DNA of 21,479 nt from a virus, in the IMG/VR virus record IMGVR_UViG_3300013014_000150, positions 1-21,479 of that record; one strand, given 5' to 3'. The notes below the pieces were generated by a model, which saw only the letters and a program-made list of their open reading frames with translations, had not been told where the DNA came from and searched no databases. The position numbers and the translations under genes are program-made. This document shows positions 1 to 7,990 of the stretch, piece after piece; position 1 is the stretch's first letter; each line of letters begins with the position of its first letter.

Positions 1-225
1 CTCAGCCGAAAGGTCACCGATATTATCCTTCAACTCAGCAGCGCGAGCAGATGCTTTTTTGAACGCGTCACTCGTTTGATCCATTGTAAGCAACTGCTGA
101 TTCAGCGCACGCAACTCAGCCTTTGCACTTGAAAAACCTTGTGCCGTATTGTCCGCCGCTGCTGCCGTCTGATTAAGGACGGTGACCGCGTTCGTGTTTA
201 CGTTGAAGTCAATTGTATTCGCCAT
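1..225 (-). CDS. Tape measure protein, N-terminal fragment (cut by window edge)
   Basis: The frame is open from an ATG at 225 to the window edge, giving 75 residues of a longer protein. It starts MANTIDFNVNTNAV and continues as a hydrophilic helix-forming sequence with MDQTSDAFKKASARAAELKD, a pattern I associate with the N-terminal coiled region of phage tape measure proteins. Such proteins set tail length and fill the tail tube. The start directly abuts the TAA of the upstream 72-aa gene, and baseplate-like and fibre-like genes lie just upstream, which fits. In many siphophages the tail chaperone lies immediately upstream of the tape measure; here the chaperone is about 7.5 kb upstream in the same operon. 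The assignment rests on context and a short fragment. Confidence 0.65.
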   Translation of the reverse strand, partial: MANTIDFNVNTNAVTVLNQTAAAADNTAQGFSSAKAELRALNQQLLTMDQTSDAFKKASARAAELKDNIGDLSAE

Positions 226-444
226 TTAGAATAGTAGTTTATATAAGATAAATATCCATAACGCTACGTTTACGGAAATACGCGTCACTTTCCAAGCGTA
301 GTGCTTCCACATTTGTAGCTTGCGCTTGCCGTTCGCGATGCGTCCGAACTCGCTGTTGCTTTTCATATTCAATTTAATGAACTCTAAACAAGCAACCATT
401 GCGCCCGCCTTATTTTGTACTTGTTCCTTTGAAGTCGCTTCCAT
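226..444 (-). CDS. Small protein with C-terminal membrane segment, 72 aa
   Basis: I do not recognise a family. The first 50 or so residues are polar and rich in Lys/Arg. The last 15 or so (VNVALWIFILYKLLF) form a single hydrophobic segment ending at the C-terminus, as in a tail-anchored membrane protein. The stop TAA (226-228) directly precedes the tape measure ATG, so translation is probably coupled. With the first ATG (444) the gene overlaps the end of the 880-aa gene by 35 nt; an alternative ATG at 399 (Met16, MVACLEF) would leave a 10-nt gap instead. The position between baseplate-like and tape measure genes suggests a tail-assembly or membrane-contact role, but that is inference. Confidence 0.5.
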   Translation of the reverse strand: MEATSKEQVQNKAGAMVACLEFIKLNMKSNSEFGRIANGKRKLQMWKHYAWKVTRISVNVALWIFILYKLLF

Positions 445-3052
445 TACTTATTATTGTTATTGTGTCACCTGCCGCGCTCAACGTAACGCTTCCGCTACCT
501 TCAACCGTTTCTCCTGTGTATGCTTGAACCGTTAATGGATTAGCGCCCGAAACAACGCGTTGAATAATCAATTCACGTCCTGCCGTTGTAGTTGCGGAAG
601 GCAAGTAAATCGTTATGCCGTTTGCTGTCGTATCTGCGAAAATCATGCGGTCGAAATTCGTTACAACGTAGTCAGTCGTTATTGTTCTTACTGGTTGTGT
701 AATTGACGCGTTAAAGCTCACAGGCGCACCGAAACGTGTTGGTGCTAACGAAGGAACGCTTTGCGTGATGAATGAACGCGTGCCGCCGTTTGGTTGTGAG
801 AAACAATCGTCCCTTGCGATGTTCCAGTTGTAACCGAAACGCAAACAACATTCTTGGGTTATTACCGCAGGATCGCCATTGAACGTTTCCCAATTCATTG
901 TTTGGTCTAGGTTAGACGTAACAGGTCTGATGTCGCAGTCATTCTCAACGTCGAGAACGCGAATAAGTTTTACTTTTGTTAGGTCTTGTTCACCTACGAC
1001 GTAGCCTTGAATTTCCAACACTCTCCACCAAGAATCAATTATCCAAATCTTGTCGCTGAATTGAAACGTAAAAATGTCGTTCAAGGTTAGTGCAAACATT
1101 CCCTCTAAGATGCGCGCTTGTCCGTCGAATAGTTCTCGGTAGTAGTTACGCCACCAACGGTTGTAAAGGTTGTTGTACGGGTTCGCAATGATTGTATGCG
1201 GTGGTATCTCAGGAGCGAAGTTAAGGTCGCTATCTGTTACCGTCGCGTTCATTGTTGAGTAGTTGTTTAGACACTTGACAGCCGTTTGAATTACCGTGTC
1301 TGAAACCTCGTCGTACATATTGACAAAGAAGTCAGCGAAGTAATAAAGTATGCGCGGTTTAGGTTGCACGAACTCCCCTTCACTATTCAAGAATTTAGGC
1401 ACAACCACGTCTGTATTTTCCACAGGTGCGGAAGGTGTGGACGCAAAGGCTAACTCAACTTTTTCTTCGCCTGTTGCGAACTCGTTAATTACTTCAAAGT
1501 CGCTTTCTGTTACTTCGTAGCGTCCGTATATTCTTCCGTTGTCTTTGTATACTGAATTGAAATAGTCGCCGTCTTCGGTGTATGTGAAAGAGAACTTAGA
1601 CTTTTGTAGGTCAGTCGTTGGAGAATACATAATGTCTTTCGACAAGTCCAATTTCTGCGACCAATCGAGCGTGTTTCCGCTTGCGATGTATTCGACCATT
1701 GGTTCAACGCGAAGCGTGTTCGGTAGCGTCTTGTCAGCCACGAAAACGAGGTTGAACATCTTTTGAATTGATGTCATGAAATCAATTTGCTTCATATCTG
1801 GAGCGTTGAACTCCATGAGAACTGTGTCGTTTGTTAGTGCTGTTCCAACGCTTGTAAGTTCAAGACCACTACCAAATTGAGAAACTGTTGCGTTACCTAA
1901 CAAATCAACGTCCCAAGTGAATGTCCCTGCGGTTGAATCTTGTGGTAAAATTTGCAATTTGAATTTAACCGTATCACCTCCGTTAAAAGCGTAGGTTTGT
2001 GTTGTATTCAAAAAGAATAAATAACTTGTTTGAAGTAATTCGTATTCGTAAGTAAAAACATCGTTAACATAAACTAATATCTTAACTGGATAGTTTCCAA
2101 AGTCTTCTCCGTTCAAAGTATTTACGCGTCCATTTGCTGCAATGTTAAATGAGTATTGAGCAGAATATGGCGCAGTAAAAACACCAGCACTCCAATTGTT
2201 TCCTGCGTCTTCGTATTCAGTAAATGAAGAATATAAATTGTAAATGTTATTTGAAGGTGCAAATGTCAATCCGTTCACGTTGGAAGCAAGAGCAAGGTTC
2301 GCAGCATTGTCATTTAATCCTAACGAACTATTCAAGTATTGCCCATTCACAAAAGGAACGTACACGTTTTCGAGTATGTCGCCTAAGTAATCACTCGAAT
2401 ACTGCAAGCCTGCGTCGTTCATTATTTCGTCGAACAAGTATTGCGCCTTCACGGCAGGTGTCATGTGACCAACATAAAGTGGTTTATAAAGAAATGATAT
2501 AGGAACGGTGTTCGAATAAATCGGTTGTCCTTCTGGATTACTTGCTGTTAGATTCCACTTGTCGCATAGCGTTAGAATCGTGTGTTCGTTGGGTGGTGTT
2601 TCAACGTATTCGTGAAGCAAGTCGTAGTCCAAGTCGCCTGCGACAATGCTCTCAATGTCCTTCAACTTTTTCTCGTTGAGTAGACGCGCTAAGTTCGGTA
2701 CTTCACCAAAGAATACTACTTCAAATTCAAACAATTTGCCCGACTGCCAGTACAACTTCTTGACCTGAATGTGACCGCTTGCAATGGGTATAGTGTTAAC
2801 TGTCAACACCGCTTCGACCTTCTTGCGAAAATCAAACCAACCGTCGAAATTAACGTTGAAGATAGCACCGAAGAAATCTACATTCGTTGCACTTGCAGGA
2901 ACACGAAATTCCTGCGAATAGTTACCCACAGAAGCGAAGTCGGTGATGTCCGTGAACTTGTAGTTCAAGTGCATCTTTTCGTTTTCGTAAAGGTCGAGAA
3001 TTGCGCTGTTTCCGTCGTTGTCAGTAAGCGTTAGAATTACTTGGTTCATCAT
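410..3052 (-). CDS. Large tail/baseplate protein with fibre-like C-terminus, 880 aa
   Basis: This is a virion protein of the tail tip. The N-terminal 150 or so residues (ITDFASVGNYSQEFRVPAS, followed by beta-rich sequence) and a central part around residues 430-530 (VEYIASGNTLDWSQKLDLSK) resemble baseplate hub proteins of Bacteroidota phages. The C-terminal 80 or so residues (TTANGITIYLPSATTTAGRE and a Gly/Thr-rich end) resemble the beta-structured domain common in tail fibres and surface-binding proteins. It begins with two Met codons; the ATG at 3052 overlaps the TGA of the upstream 411-aa gene (ATGATGA), so the two are probably coupled. No lysozyme or peptidase motif was recognised. A structural tail role is well supported by context; the exact part (hub, tail-associated protein or spike) is inferred. 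Confidence 0.65.
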   Translation of the reverse strand: MMNQVILTLTDNDGNSAILDLYENEKMHLNYKFTDITDFASVGNYSQEFRVPASATNVDFFGAIFNVNFDGWFDFRKKVEAVLTVNTIPIASGHIQVKKLYWQSGKLFEFEVVFFGEVPNLARLLNEKKLKDIESIVAGDLDYDLLHEYVETPPNEHTILTLCDKWNLTASNPEGQPIYSNTVPISFLYKPLYVGHMTPAVKAQYLFDEIMNDAGLQYSSDYLGDILENVYVPFVNGQYLNSSLGLNDNAANLALASNVNGLTFAPSNNIYNLYSSFTEYEDAGNNWSAGVFTAPYSAQYSFNIAANGRVNTLNGEDFGNYPVKILVYVNDVFTYEYELLQTSYLFFLNTTQTYAFNGGDTVKFKLQILPQDSTAGTFTWDVDLLGNATVSQFGSGLELTSVGTALTNDTVLMEFNAPDMKQIDFMTSIQKMFNLVFVADKTLPNTLRVEPMVEYIASGNTLDWSQKLDLSKDIMYSPTTDLQKSKFSFTYTEDGDYFNSVYKDNGRIYGRYEVTESDFEVINEFATGEEKVELAFASTPSAPVENTDVVVPKFLNSEGEFVQPKPRILYYFADFFVNMYDEVSDTVIQTAVKCLNNYSTMNATVTDSDLNFAPEIPPHTIIANPYNNLYNRWWRNYYRELFDGQARILEGMFALTLNDIFTFQFSDKIWIIDSWWRVLEIQGYVVGEQDLTKVKLIRVLDVENDCDIRPVTSNLDQTMNWETFNGDPAVITQECCLRFGYNWNIARDDCFSQPNGGTRSFITQSVPSLAPTRFGAPVSFNASITQPVRTITTDYVVTNFDRMIFADTTANGITIYLPSATTTAGRELIIQRVVSGANPLTVQAYTGETVEGSGSVTLSAAGDTITIISNGSDFKGTSTK

Positions 3053-4284
3053 AGACCTACAGGTTGAGAATATTTAAGATTCAAAGTAACGTTGTAAAGT
3101 TTCGAATAGCGTTCGTCCTTGATAACAAAGTTCTGCGTGTCAACCAAGACAGGCGTGAGCGTTCCGTCGTCGTTAATTATATACACGTCATTTGAACGAC
3201 AAAGCGTTTGAAGTAGATTGAACTCACCAACCGACACCCAGTCGCTATTAATTTGTAGTCCTTTCGTTGTTGTGACGTAGCGGTCGGTTACACCTCTATC
3301 GAAGGTGTTGAAATCAAACGACGAAGCGTTGTATGTTCCTACCACTTTTTGGTATTGCTTACGATCGTAACTGTACGATAACTCCGACTTCTTTGTAAAA
3401 TTGAAGTAATCAACACCGCCACAAGTATTTGTCCAACCCAAACGCACATTGTCAAAACGACAATCGTCAGGAACAATATAGAAACAATAGACGCGTGAAG
3501 TAGGCGTGTAAACAGGGAAGGCGATTTCTTTTCCAATTTGTATCGTGTAGTATTTGACGTTTGTAAAATCTAAACCGCCCAAGATTAAGTTGGAAGGATT
3601 AGCACCAATTACGTTGACTATATCATTTGAGTTGATTAAATTGACATTTACGGTATCAATCAAAACGTCGCTATTATCGTAAGTTGAAAAAACAGCAATG
3701 TCGAAATCGCTATCTGCAAGCAATGCCGTTGCTGAAGGTGTGTACATTACACCCCAATCGGCTAATCGAGTTGGAATATAAACGAAGTTGCTTGACAATC
3801 CACGCGCTGCCGCTTCGCTCCATTTGTGCGTGTCGACATTTCGTTCGCTCATTAAATACTTCGTGATGCCGTCGAGCGCGTAGCGTGTGTTTGGGTTTGG
3901 TTTGTATCCGTCGCTCACTTGATATTCAGCAAGGAACGCGTACACGTCGTCGATGTCAGCCATTCCGCTACCGCTTACTGTGAACACCCCGTCAACGAGC
4001 CACCCTTCTTTTATCGTACAGGAAATGAACGCGACGCTTTTTAGGTCTACGTCGTTTGTTGTTGTAATTAAAGAAGCGTCGTGAAATAACGATTCGCGGA
4101 AGATAGGCGCGAGGTCTAAGATACCTTTGTTCGCAGCGTTTGGTTGTACGTTGACTTGGAACGAACCGAAGTCGAACACGAAACGGAAGCCTGCGTTAGC
4201 CACGTTGGTTGAAGATGCAACAAGCATCAATCGTTGTCCGACTGGAGTGTATTCGTATGGTTGGTCGTGTATTGTAATTGCCAT
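3049..4284 (-). CDS. Tail/baseplate structural protein, 411 aa
   Basis: The gene encodes a beta-rich protein starting MAITIHDQPYEYTPVGQRLM, a pattern I recall from structural proteins placed just before the baseplate hub in Bacteroidota phages. The sequence is rich in Asn, Thr, Val and aromatic residues with no catalytic motif or membrane segment. The frame is open 41 codons further upstream (to 4407), but that extension is strongly basic, overlaps the 180-aa gene out of frame and is not protein-like. The ATG at 4284, two nt after that gene's stop, is therefore chosen. It ends in a 4-nt overlap with the 880-aa gene. A distal-tail or baseplate-wedge function is inferred from gene order only. 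Confidence 0.6.
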   Translation of the reverse strand: MAITIHDQPYEYTPVGQRLMLVASSTNVANAGFRFVFDFGSFQVNVQPNAANKGILDLAPIFRESLFHDASLITTTNDVDLKSVAFISCTIKEGWLVDGVFTVSGSGMADIDDVYAFLAEYQVSDGYKPNPNTRYALDGITKYLMSERNVDTHKWSEAAARGLSSNFVYIPTRLADWGVMYTPSATALLADSDFDIAVFSTYDNSDVLIDTVNVNLINSNDIVNVIGANPSNLILGGLDFTNVKYYTIQIGKEIAFPVYTPTSRVYCFYIVPDDCRFDNVRLGWTNTCGGVDYFNFTKKSELSYSYDRKQYQKVVGTYNASSFDFNTFDRGVTDRYVTTTKGLQINSDWVSVGEFNLLQTLCRSNDVYIINDDGTLTPVLVDTQNFVIKDERYSKLYNVTLNLKYSQPVGL

Positions 4285-4286
4285 GT

Positions 4287-4829
4287 TTATTTTATGTCTT
4301 TTAGTTGATTCTCTATTGTCGCGTTGAAGTCCTTTCCGTATGCTGCTACGACCTTCGATTCGTATTCGTCCCAAATGTTTTCGTATGCGTAATCGAACGC
4401 TTTCCACCCCTTTATTCCGTCGCGTCCTATCTTGCGAGCAATTAAGAAAGCTACTTGTCTTTTGAGTGCTTCCGTTGGTTTCTGAAATTTACCACTTTCC
4501 TTGTCGCGTAGTTTTATCGGTTTGATTCGCATCCAGTCAAGAATCGCGCTCACAGGTGGCGGTGTCGCTCCTGGTCTTCTTCCGTTCTCACGCGCTAAGA
4601 AATACTGCGACGCTTTCCCCTTCGCGTAGACCGAAATGTTTATCGACGATCCTTTAATTTGCAACCGATAGGCAAGCGACTTTTCGAGCGTACCACTTGC
4701 TACCGCGTTCGTGAAGTTGCGTCCCACTTTTCGCTTCATGCGATAGTCGGACTGCATCAATTCGACAAAGCGTTTAGCCATGTCGTTCACGACAGCGAAG
4801 AAGTTGGGTGCGCTCTGTTCGTTAGGCAT
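4287..4829 (-). CDS. Putative tail-completion or head-tail joining protein, 180 aa
   Basis: The protein is basic and helical at the start (NDMAKRFVELMQSDYRMKRK), has a beta-type middle (INISVYAKGKASQYFLAREN) and an acidic helical C-terminus (FDYAYENIWDEYESKVVAAY). This order, with the RKIGRDGIKGW stretch before the last helix, recalls small HK97 gp10-like connector or tail-completion proteins of Bacteroidota phages. No enzyme motif or membrane segment is visible. The ATG overlaps the end of a 42-aa gene by 8 nt, and the gene ends two nt before the start of the 411-aa gene. The family name is tentative and comes from overall pattern; a virion-assembly role is supported mainly by the surrounding tail genes. 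Confidence 0.45.
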   Translation of the reverse strand: MPNEQSAPNFFAVVNDMAKRFVELMQSDYRMKRKVGRNFTNAVASGTLEKSLAYRLQIKGSSINISVYAKGKASQYFLARENGRRPGATPPPVSAILDWMRIKPIKLRDKESGKFQKPTEALKRQVAFLIARKIGRDGIKGWKAFDYAYENIWDEYESKVVAAYGKDFNATIENQLKDIK

Positions 4830-4950
4830 CTTGTTTCTCTTGCTCCTCTTTTATCTTGTTGAAAAACTGAATCAATGGCAAGCCAAATTTAACTGGCATC
4901 TCTTGAATGAAAGCGTCTAACTGCTTTAAGTGTTCTTCTGTTAAGTTCAT
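4822..4950 (-). CDS. Small helical protein, 42 aa
   Basis: A short frame starts with ATG at 4950 and ends with TAA at 4822-4824. The product begins MNLTEEHLKQLDAFIQEMPV and ends in a charged helix (FNKIKEEQEKQDA). It is amphipathic and has a natural amino-acid mix. It lies one nt after the stop of the upstream 89-aa gene and overlaps the start of the 180-aa gene by 8 nt, filling what would otherwise be a gap in a tightly packed operon. I do not recognise a family. Its tight packing on both sides is the main reason to believe it is real. Confidence 0.6.
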   Translation of the reverse strand: MNLTEEHLKQLDAFIQEMPVKFGLPLIQFFNKIKEEQEKQDA

Positions 4951-4951
4951 A

Positions 4952-5221
4952 TTAGAAAGATAAAATTGTTACTCCTATTGCGTTAGCTACGCATTCAGTC
5001 ACCCACGAATTGTCCTCACCCCATGCTGCAAATTCTTGTTCGGTTAAAGTGTAGTTACCACTGGTTAGAACTTCTGAAGGCACTTCCTCAGTTGCCTCAG
5101 TTTTCAATTCGTAGTACGTTGTGCAAGTTGTTGCGCTTATTTCAAAATTGAGAATGAGAACACTCATTTCTGTAGCTGTTCCTTGATTTAAAGGAAAGAT
5201 AACGGGTTGTATTTTAGCCAT
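4952..5221 (-). CDS. Small virion-operon protein, 89 aa
   Basis: The product starts MAKIQPVIFPLNQGTATEMS and is a small, acidic, beta-type protein with a Cys-Thr-Thr-Tyr-Tyr stretch in the middle and LTEQEFAAWGEDNSWV near the end. Proteins of this kind often lie beside fibre genes in Bacteroidota phages; I cannot name a function. The frame extends 12 codons further upstream to 5257, but that would overlap the fibre gene. The ATG at 5221 lies 11 nt after the fibre gene's stop and gives the more natural N-terminus. A structural or fibre-accessory role is inferred from position. Confidence 0.6.
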   Translation of the reverse strand: MAKIQPVIFPLNQGTATEMSVLILNFEISATTCTTYYELKTEATEEVPSEVLTSGNYTLTEQEFAAWGEDNSWVTECVANAIGVTILSF

Positions 5222-5232
5222 TGTATAAATTA

Positions 5233-7743
5233 TTAAATTGATGTTATTGTTTCCCACGATGAAGCTGTTCTAACGCAAAGTTTGTTTAGTGTTGTATCGT
5301 AAACTACCAAGCCTGTTGCTGGTGAAGCAATAGCGTTCTTTTGCGTTGTTGTCATTCTCGGAGGAAGGAAGCCGCGAGTAAGCGAATCAATCTGCGCTAT
5401 TGCTGACGCATTAATTGTAGTACCATTTACCAAAAAAGTGTTATCCGCCCTTAATGCTCCCGTCACCCTCGCCGTTCCATTCACATCGAGCTTGAAACCT
5501 GCGTCTGTTGTTGTGTTGATTAAGACATTACCCCTTAGCGCTGTAAGAGTAACACTGCTATTGCCTAAAACAACGCTATTTGAACCCAAACCAAAAGCAT
5601 TGTAACCTATTACTATTTGGTTAGTTTGAGAATCTGCAAGTGCTTTGCTTAAAGCACCTATAAAAACACTTTGATTTGTTGTTGTTACCACAGTTGTTCC
5701 ATCGGTAAGAAACCTTCCCGCTTGATAGCCTAATCCAACATTAAGACTTCCGCCTATATTATCTTGGATAGCTCGAACACCAACGGCAGTATTTTGATTA
5801 CCCGTTGTGTTCGAAAACAGTGCAAATTGACTTAATGCTGTATTTTGAGTACCTATCGTGTTTGAAAATAACGCATCGTTTCCAACAGCATTATTTGTAA
5901 CAATATTACCACTACCACGACCTACTCTCACACTATTGAATCTTGCGTCTGCGCCAACAGCATCTATAATAAAACTTGGAGTAGCCGTACCAATCCCCAA
6001 TCTATTATTGGTATCATCCCAAAATAAGTTAGCGTTGTCCTGCGCTATTGTTGTTCCATTGCTGAATAGAACACTTCCGCTTGTCAAGGCAGGAAGGTTG
6101 AACTTGCCGTTGAACGTAGACCAATCTGCTGAACTCAAAGCACCTCTATTCGCTGCGCTTGCCGTTGGTAAATTGAACGTGTGCGTACTTGTCGCGGAAG
6201 ATATACCGAAGTCTGTTCCTGTTGTCCCCGTTGCAAAGTTCTGCACCTGTGCCGTTAACCCATTCAACGCAGTTAATCCCGTTGAGAATGTCGTAATGAC
6301 TTGACAAAGGTGACTGTTTTCGGTATGAAGTTTAATCGTCCTTCCTGAGTTGTTAACGTAGATTCGAACCGCTAATCTATCTGTAACCGTTAACGCTGTT
6401 TGTGGTACTGCTAATGCGCTAACGTAAAGGTGTGTTGACGTTCCGTTTGTGATGCCTTCTGGATTAGCTGAACCTGACGCAATCAAAGATAACGTCGCTC
6501 CGTTCCACTTGTATAACTCAATGTAAAATGAAGGAGTGCCGCCTGCACTTGATGAACTGAAATACGTTTCGAAGTTCCAATTTCCTGCTGGTATCTCTAA
6601 CAAGTTTGGAACATTAGCGTCTGTGATAAAAGATTGAATATATCCGTTCGTTGCAATCGTGAAATCTGTTCCTGCACCTATTATGGGTGTTCTATCCATT
6701 TCCTTCATTGCCACACCGCCAAATGTTCCTTGTGCTACCGATCCGTTGAGGTAGTAACTTAATGAACCACCACCACCCGTTGACGCAGGAAAGTTGGCAA
6801 GGCTTCCGTCACCTCTCACATATTGAGAAACCGTACCCGCTCCCGTTACGTCTAAACTTCCCGAACTTGTAATAGGACTATTCGCCACGCTAAACGCAGA
6901 AGGCATGGTTAAACCAACGCTTGTAACCGTTCCCGTTGGTAATGTCGGCAAGTTGTCTAAGTCGTTGTAATCGTTTGAGAAACCAACCGCGCTTATGCTT
7001 GTAATGTCAGCCTTCAAAACAATTTCTTCTTCAAGCGCGTCAATGGCTGCTTCGATGTCAATAATCGTCTGGCAATCACCGATTGTTTCACACGTCAATC
7101 CTACTTCGTCGCTCAACAAATACCAACCGCGCACCCCTGCTCCATTCGTTCCGTAGTAGTAGTTCGGTGCTGGTGTTTCTTCGTCGTTGACAAGCGACAC
7201 GTTGCCGTTCTCGTCGCGATTGATTGAATCAATGAAAGTTAAGATCGAACCCGTACCACCGCTTCCGCTTTCGAAGAAGTCGTTCCATTCAGCGGGAATA
7301 GAACACGCGTCCCAGTAATAAGGGACAAGAAGGTCAAGACTAATCGTCCAACCCGTTAACGTGTGTTGAAATTCTTCTAAGAACGGTTCTAACGAAACGT
7401 TTTGTACCGTGATTAAGTCACCAAACAACATTCGGTGGTTTGTTATCTCAGCAACCAAGTCTTCAGCGATCCGTTGAAGGTCGGAAAGAACTTCGCGTTG
7501 GTATTCAGGTTTGTCTTCTTTGTCGCGTGGTAAGTCGGCAAGGACAATCTGAAAAGAGAACGTCTTCATACCTTTCGCGTAAGTAACGTTCGAAGGCACA
7601 ACGTGCATGAATGGATATTCACCAAACTTTTCAAGGTCGGATACTTCAATCTGTCCGTGTGAAAATCTTTTGAGAATAAAGTGTCCAGACGCGAATGCGT
7701 GGAATCTATCTATTAGCGCGTTGTAGCTTTGTACGTTCGACAT
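5233..7743 (-). CDS. Tail-fibre / receptor-binding protein, 836 aa
   Basis: Residues 1-150 or so form a separate alpha/beta domain (SHGQIEVSDLEKFGEYPFMH) resembling a virion-attachment domain of Bacteroidota phages. A linker follows with motifs typical of their fibres (residues 270-320: TVTSVGLTMPSAFSV, YVRGDGSLANFPA) and a GGGGS hinge at 323-327. Residues 350-485 form a beta-sandwich-like domain (GNWNFETYF, YIELYKWNG, TENSHLCQVITTF) that may bind the receptor. Residues 575-735 carry GIGTATPS and repeated N-T-A-V-G / GNDALFSNT / GYQAG units like trimeric YadA-type head repeats. The C-terminus (RGFLPPRMTTTQKNAI) is a common Bacteroidota fibre end; no S74 autoprotease is visible. Its start lies inside the -1-frame extension of the tail chaperone (38-nt overlap). 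Confidence 0.8.
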   Translation of the reverse strand: MSNVQSYNALIDRFHAFASGHFILKRFSHGQIEVSDLEKFGEYPFMHVVPSNVTYAKGMKTFSFQIVLADLPRDKEDKPEYQREVLSDLQRIAEDLVAEITNHRMLFGDLITVQNVSLEPFLEEFQHTLTGWTISLDLLVPYYWDACSIPAEWNDFFESGSGGTGSILTFIDSINRDENGNVSLVNDEETPAPNYYYGTNGAGVRGWYLLSDEVGLTCETIGDCQTIIDIEAAIDALEEEIVLKADITSISAVGFSNDYNDLDNLPTLPTGTVTSVGLTMPSAFSVANSPITSSGSLDVTGAGTVSQYVRGDGSLANFPASTGGGGSLSYYLNGSVAQGTFGGVAMKEMDRTPIIGAGTDFTIATNGYIQSFITDANVPNLLEIPAGNWNFETYFSSSSAGGTPSFYIELYKWNGATLSLIASGSANPEGITNGTSTHLYVSALAVPQTALTVTDRLAVRIYVNNSGRTIKLHTENSHLCQVITTFSTGLTALNGLTAQVQNFATGTTGTDFGISSATSTHTFNLPTASAANRGALSSADWSTFNGKFNLPALTSGSVLFSNGTTIAQDNANLFWDDTNNRLGIGTATPSFIIDAVGADARFNSVRVGRGSGNIVTNNAVGNDALFSNTIGTQNTALSQFALFSNTTGNQNTAVGVRAIQDNIGGSLNVGLGYQAGRFLTDGTTVVTTTNQSVFIGALSKALADSQTNQIVIGYNAFGLGSNSVVLGNSSVTLTALRGNVLINTTTDAGFKLDVNGTARVTGALRADNTFLVNGTTINASAIAQIDSLTRGFLPPRMTTTQKNAIASPATGLVVYDTTLNKLCVRTASSWETITSI

Positions 7744-7990
7744 AATTATAATCTATTAGGTAAGTCATAAATGTAAATATCTCCCACGCGCTTTTTTTCG
7801 TAATTGCGTCCAATTTAGTTATGTCGCGTCCACAGGCTTCCATAAAAAGATGATACCAACCGTAGCGTCCTAAGACTTGGTTTAGGTTGTCTCGGTCTTC
7901 AATTGCTCCGTCAGTTCCTCCGTCAACTTCTTCACTTCGTTCTCCAAATAATCGAGCGAAGTGTTGCTTAGTTCGTTGAGCAAAGTCGAA
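7706..7990 (-). CDS. -1-frame extension of the tail chaperone (gpGT-like T part), 94 codons
   Basis: This frame has no start codon at its left end and is open from just before the T9 run to TAG at 7706-7708. If ribosomes slip by -1 at the run, residues 1-159 of the chaperone are joined to 94 residues, giving a 253-aa fusion. The new part starts FDFAQRTKQHFARLFGERSE and contains the motif-like stretch LGRYGWYHLFMEACGRDITK, followed by an aromatic helix (SAWEIFTFMTYLIDY). In the same phage group, sequences of the form GWYH-(L/V)-(I/F) with a DI-K-D element occur in the frameshifted half of tail chaperones, to my knowledge. The frame covers the 138 nt between the chaperone stop and the fibre gene, which otherwise looks empty. 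Independent translation from the internal ATG (Met50 of this frame) is the alternative. Confidence 0.65.
   Translation of the reverse strand, partial: FDFAQRTKQHFARLFGERSEEVDGGTDGAIEDRDNLNQVLGRYGWYHLFMEACGRDITKLDAITKKSAWEIFTFMTYLIDYNYVERTKLQRANR

Noticed and set aside
4285-4407. Upstream extension of the 411-aa tail protein to 452 aa
   Set aside because: The extra residues are almost all Arg, Lys and Ile, lie out of frame within the 180-aa gene, and the ATG at 4284 is placed as expected.
5858-6304. 148-codon plus-strand ORF opposite the fibre gene
   Set aside because: It is the antisense of a repetitive fibre region with Leu/Pro/Val-rich low-complexity translation; no junction with other genes and wrong strand for the operon.
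7882-7990. Sequencing error in the T run as the cause of the chaperone frame split
   Set aside because: The zero frame continues 35 sensible codons past the run and the heptamer is in exact frame for -1 slippage, so programmed frameshifting is the better reading; an error in a T9 run cannot be fully excluded.
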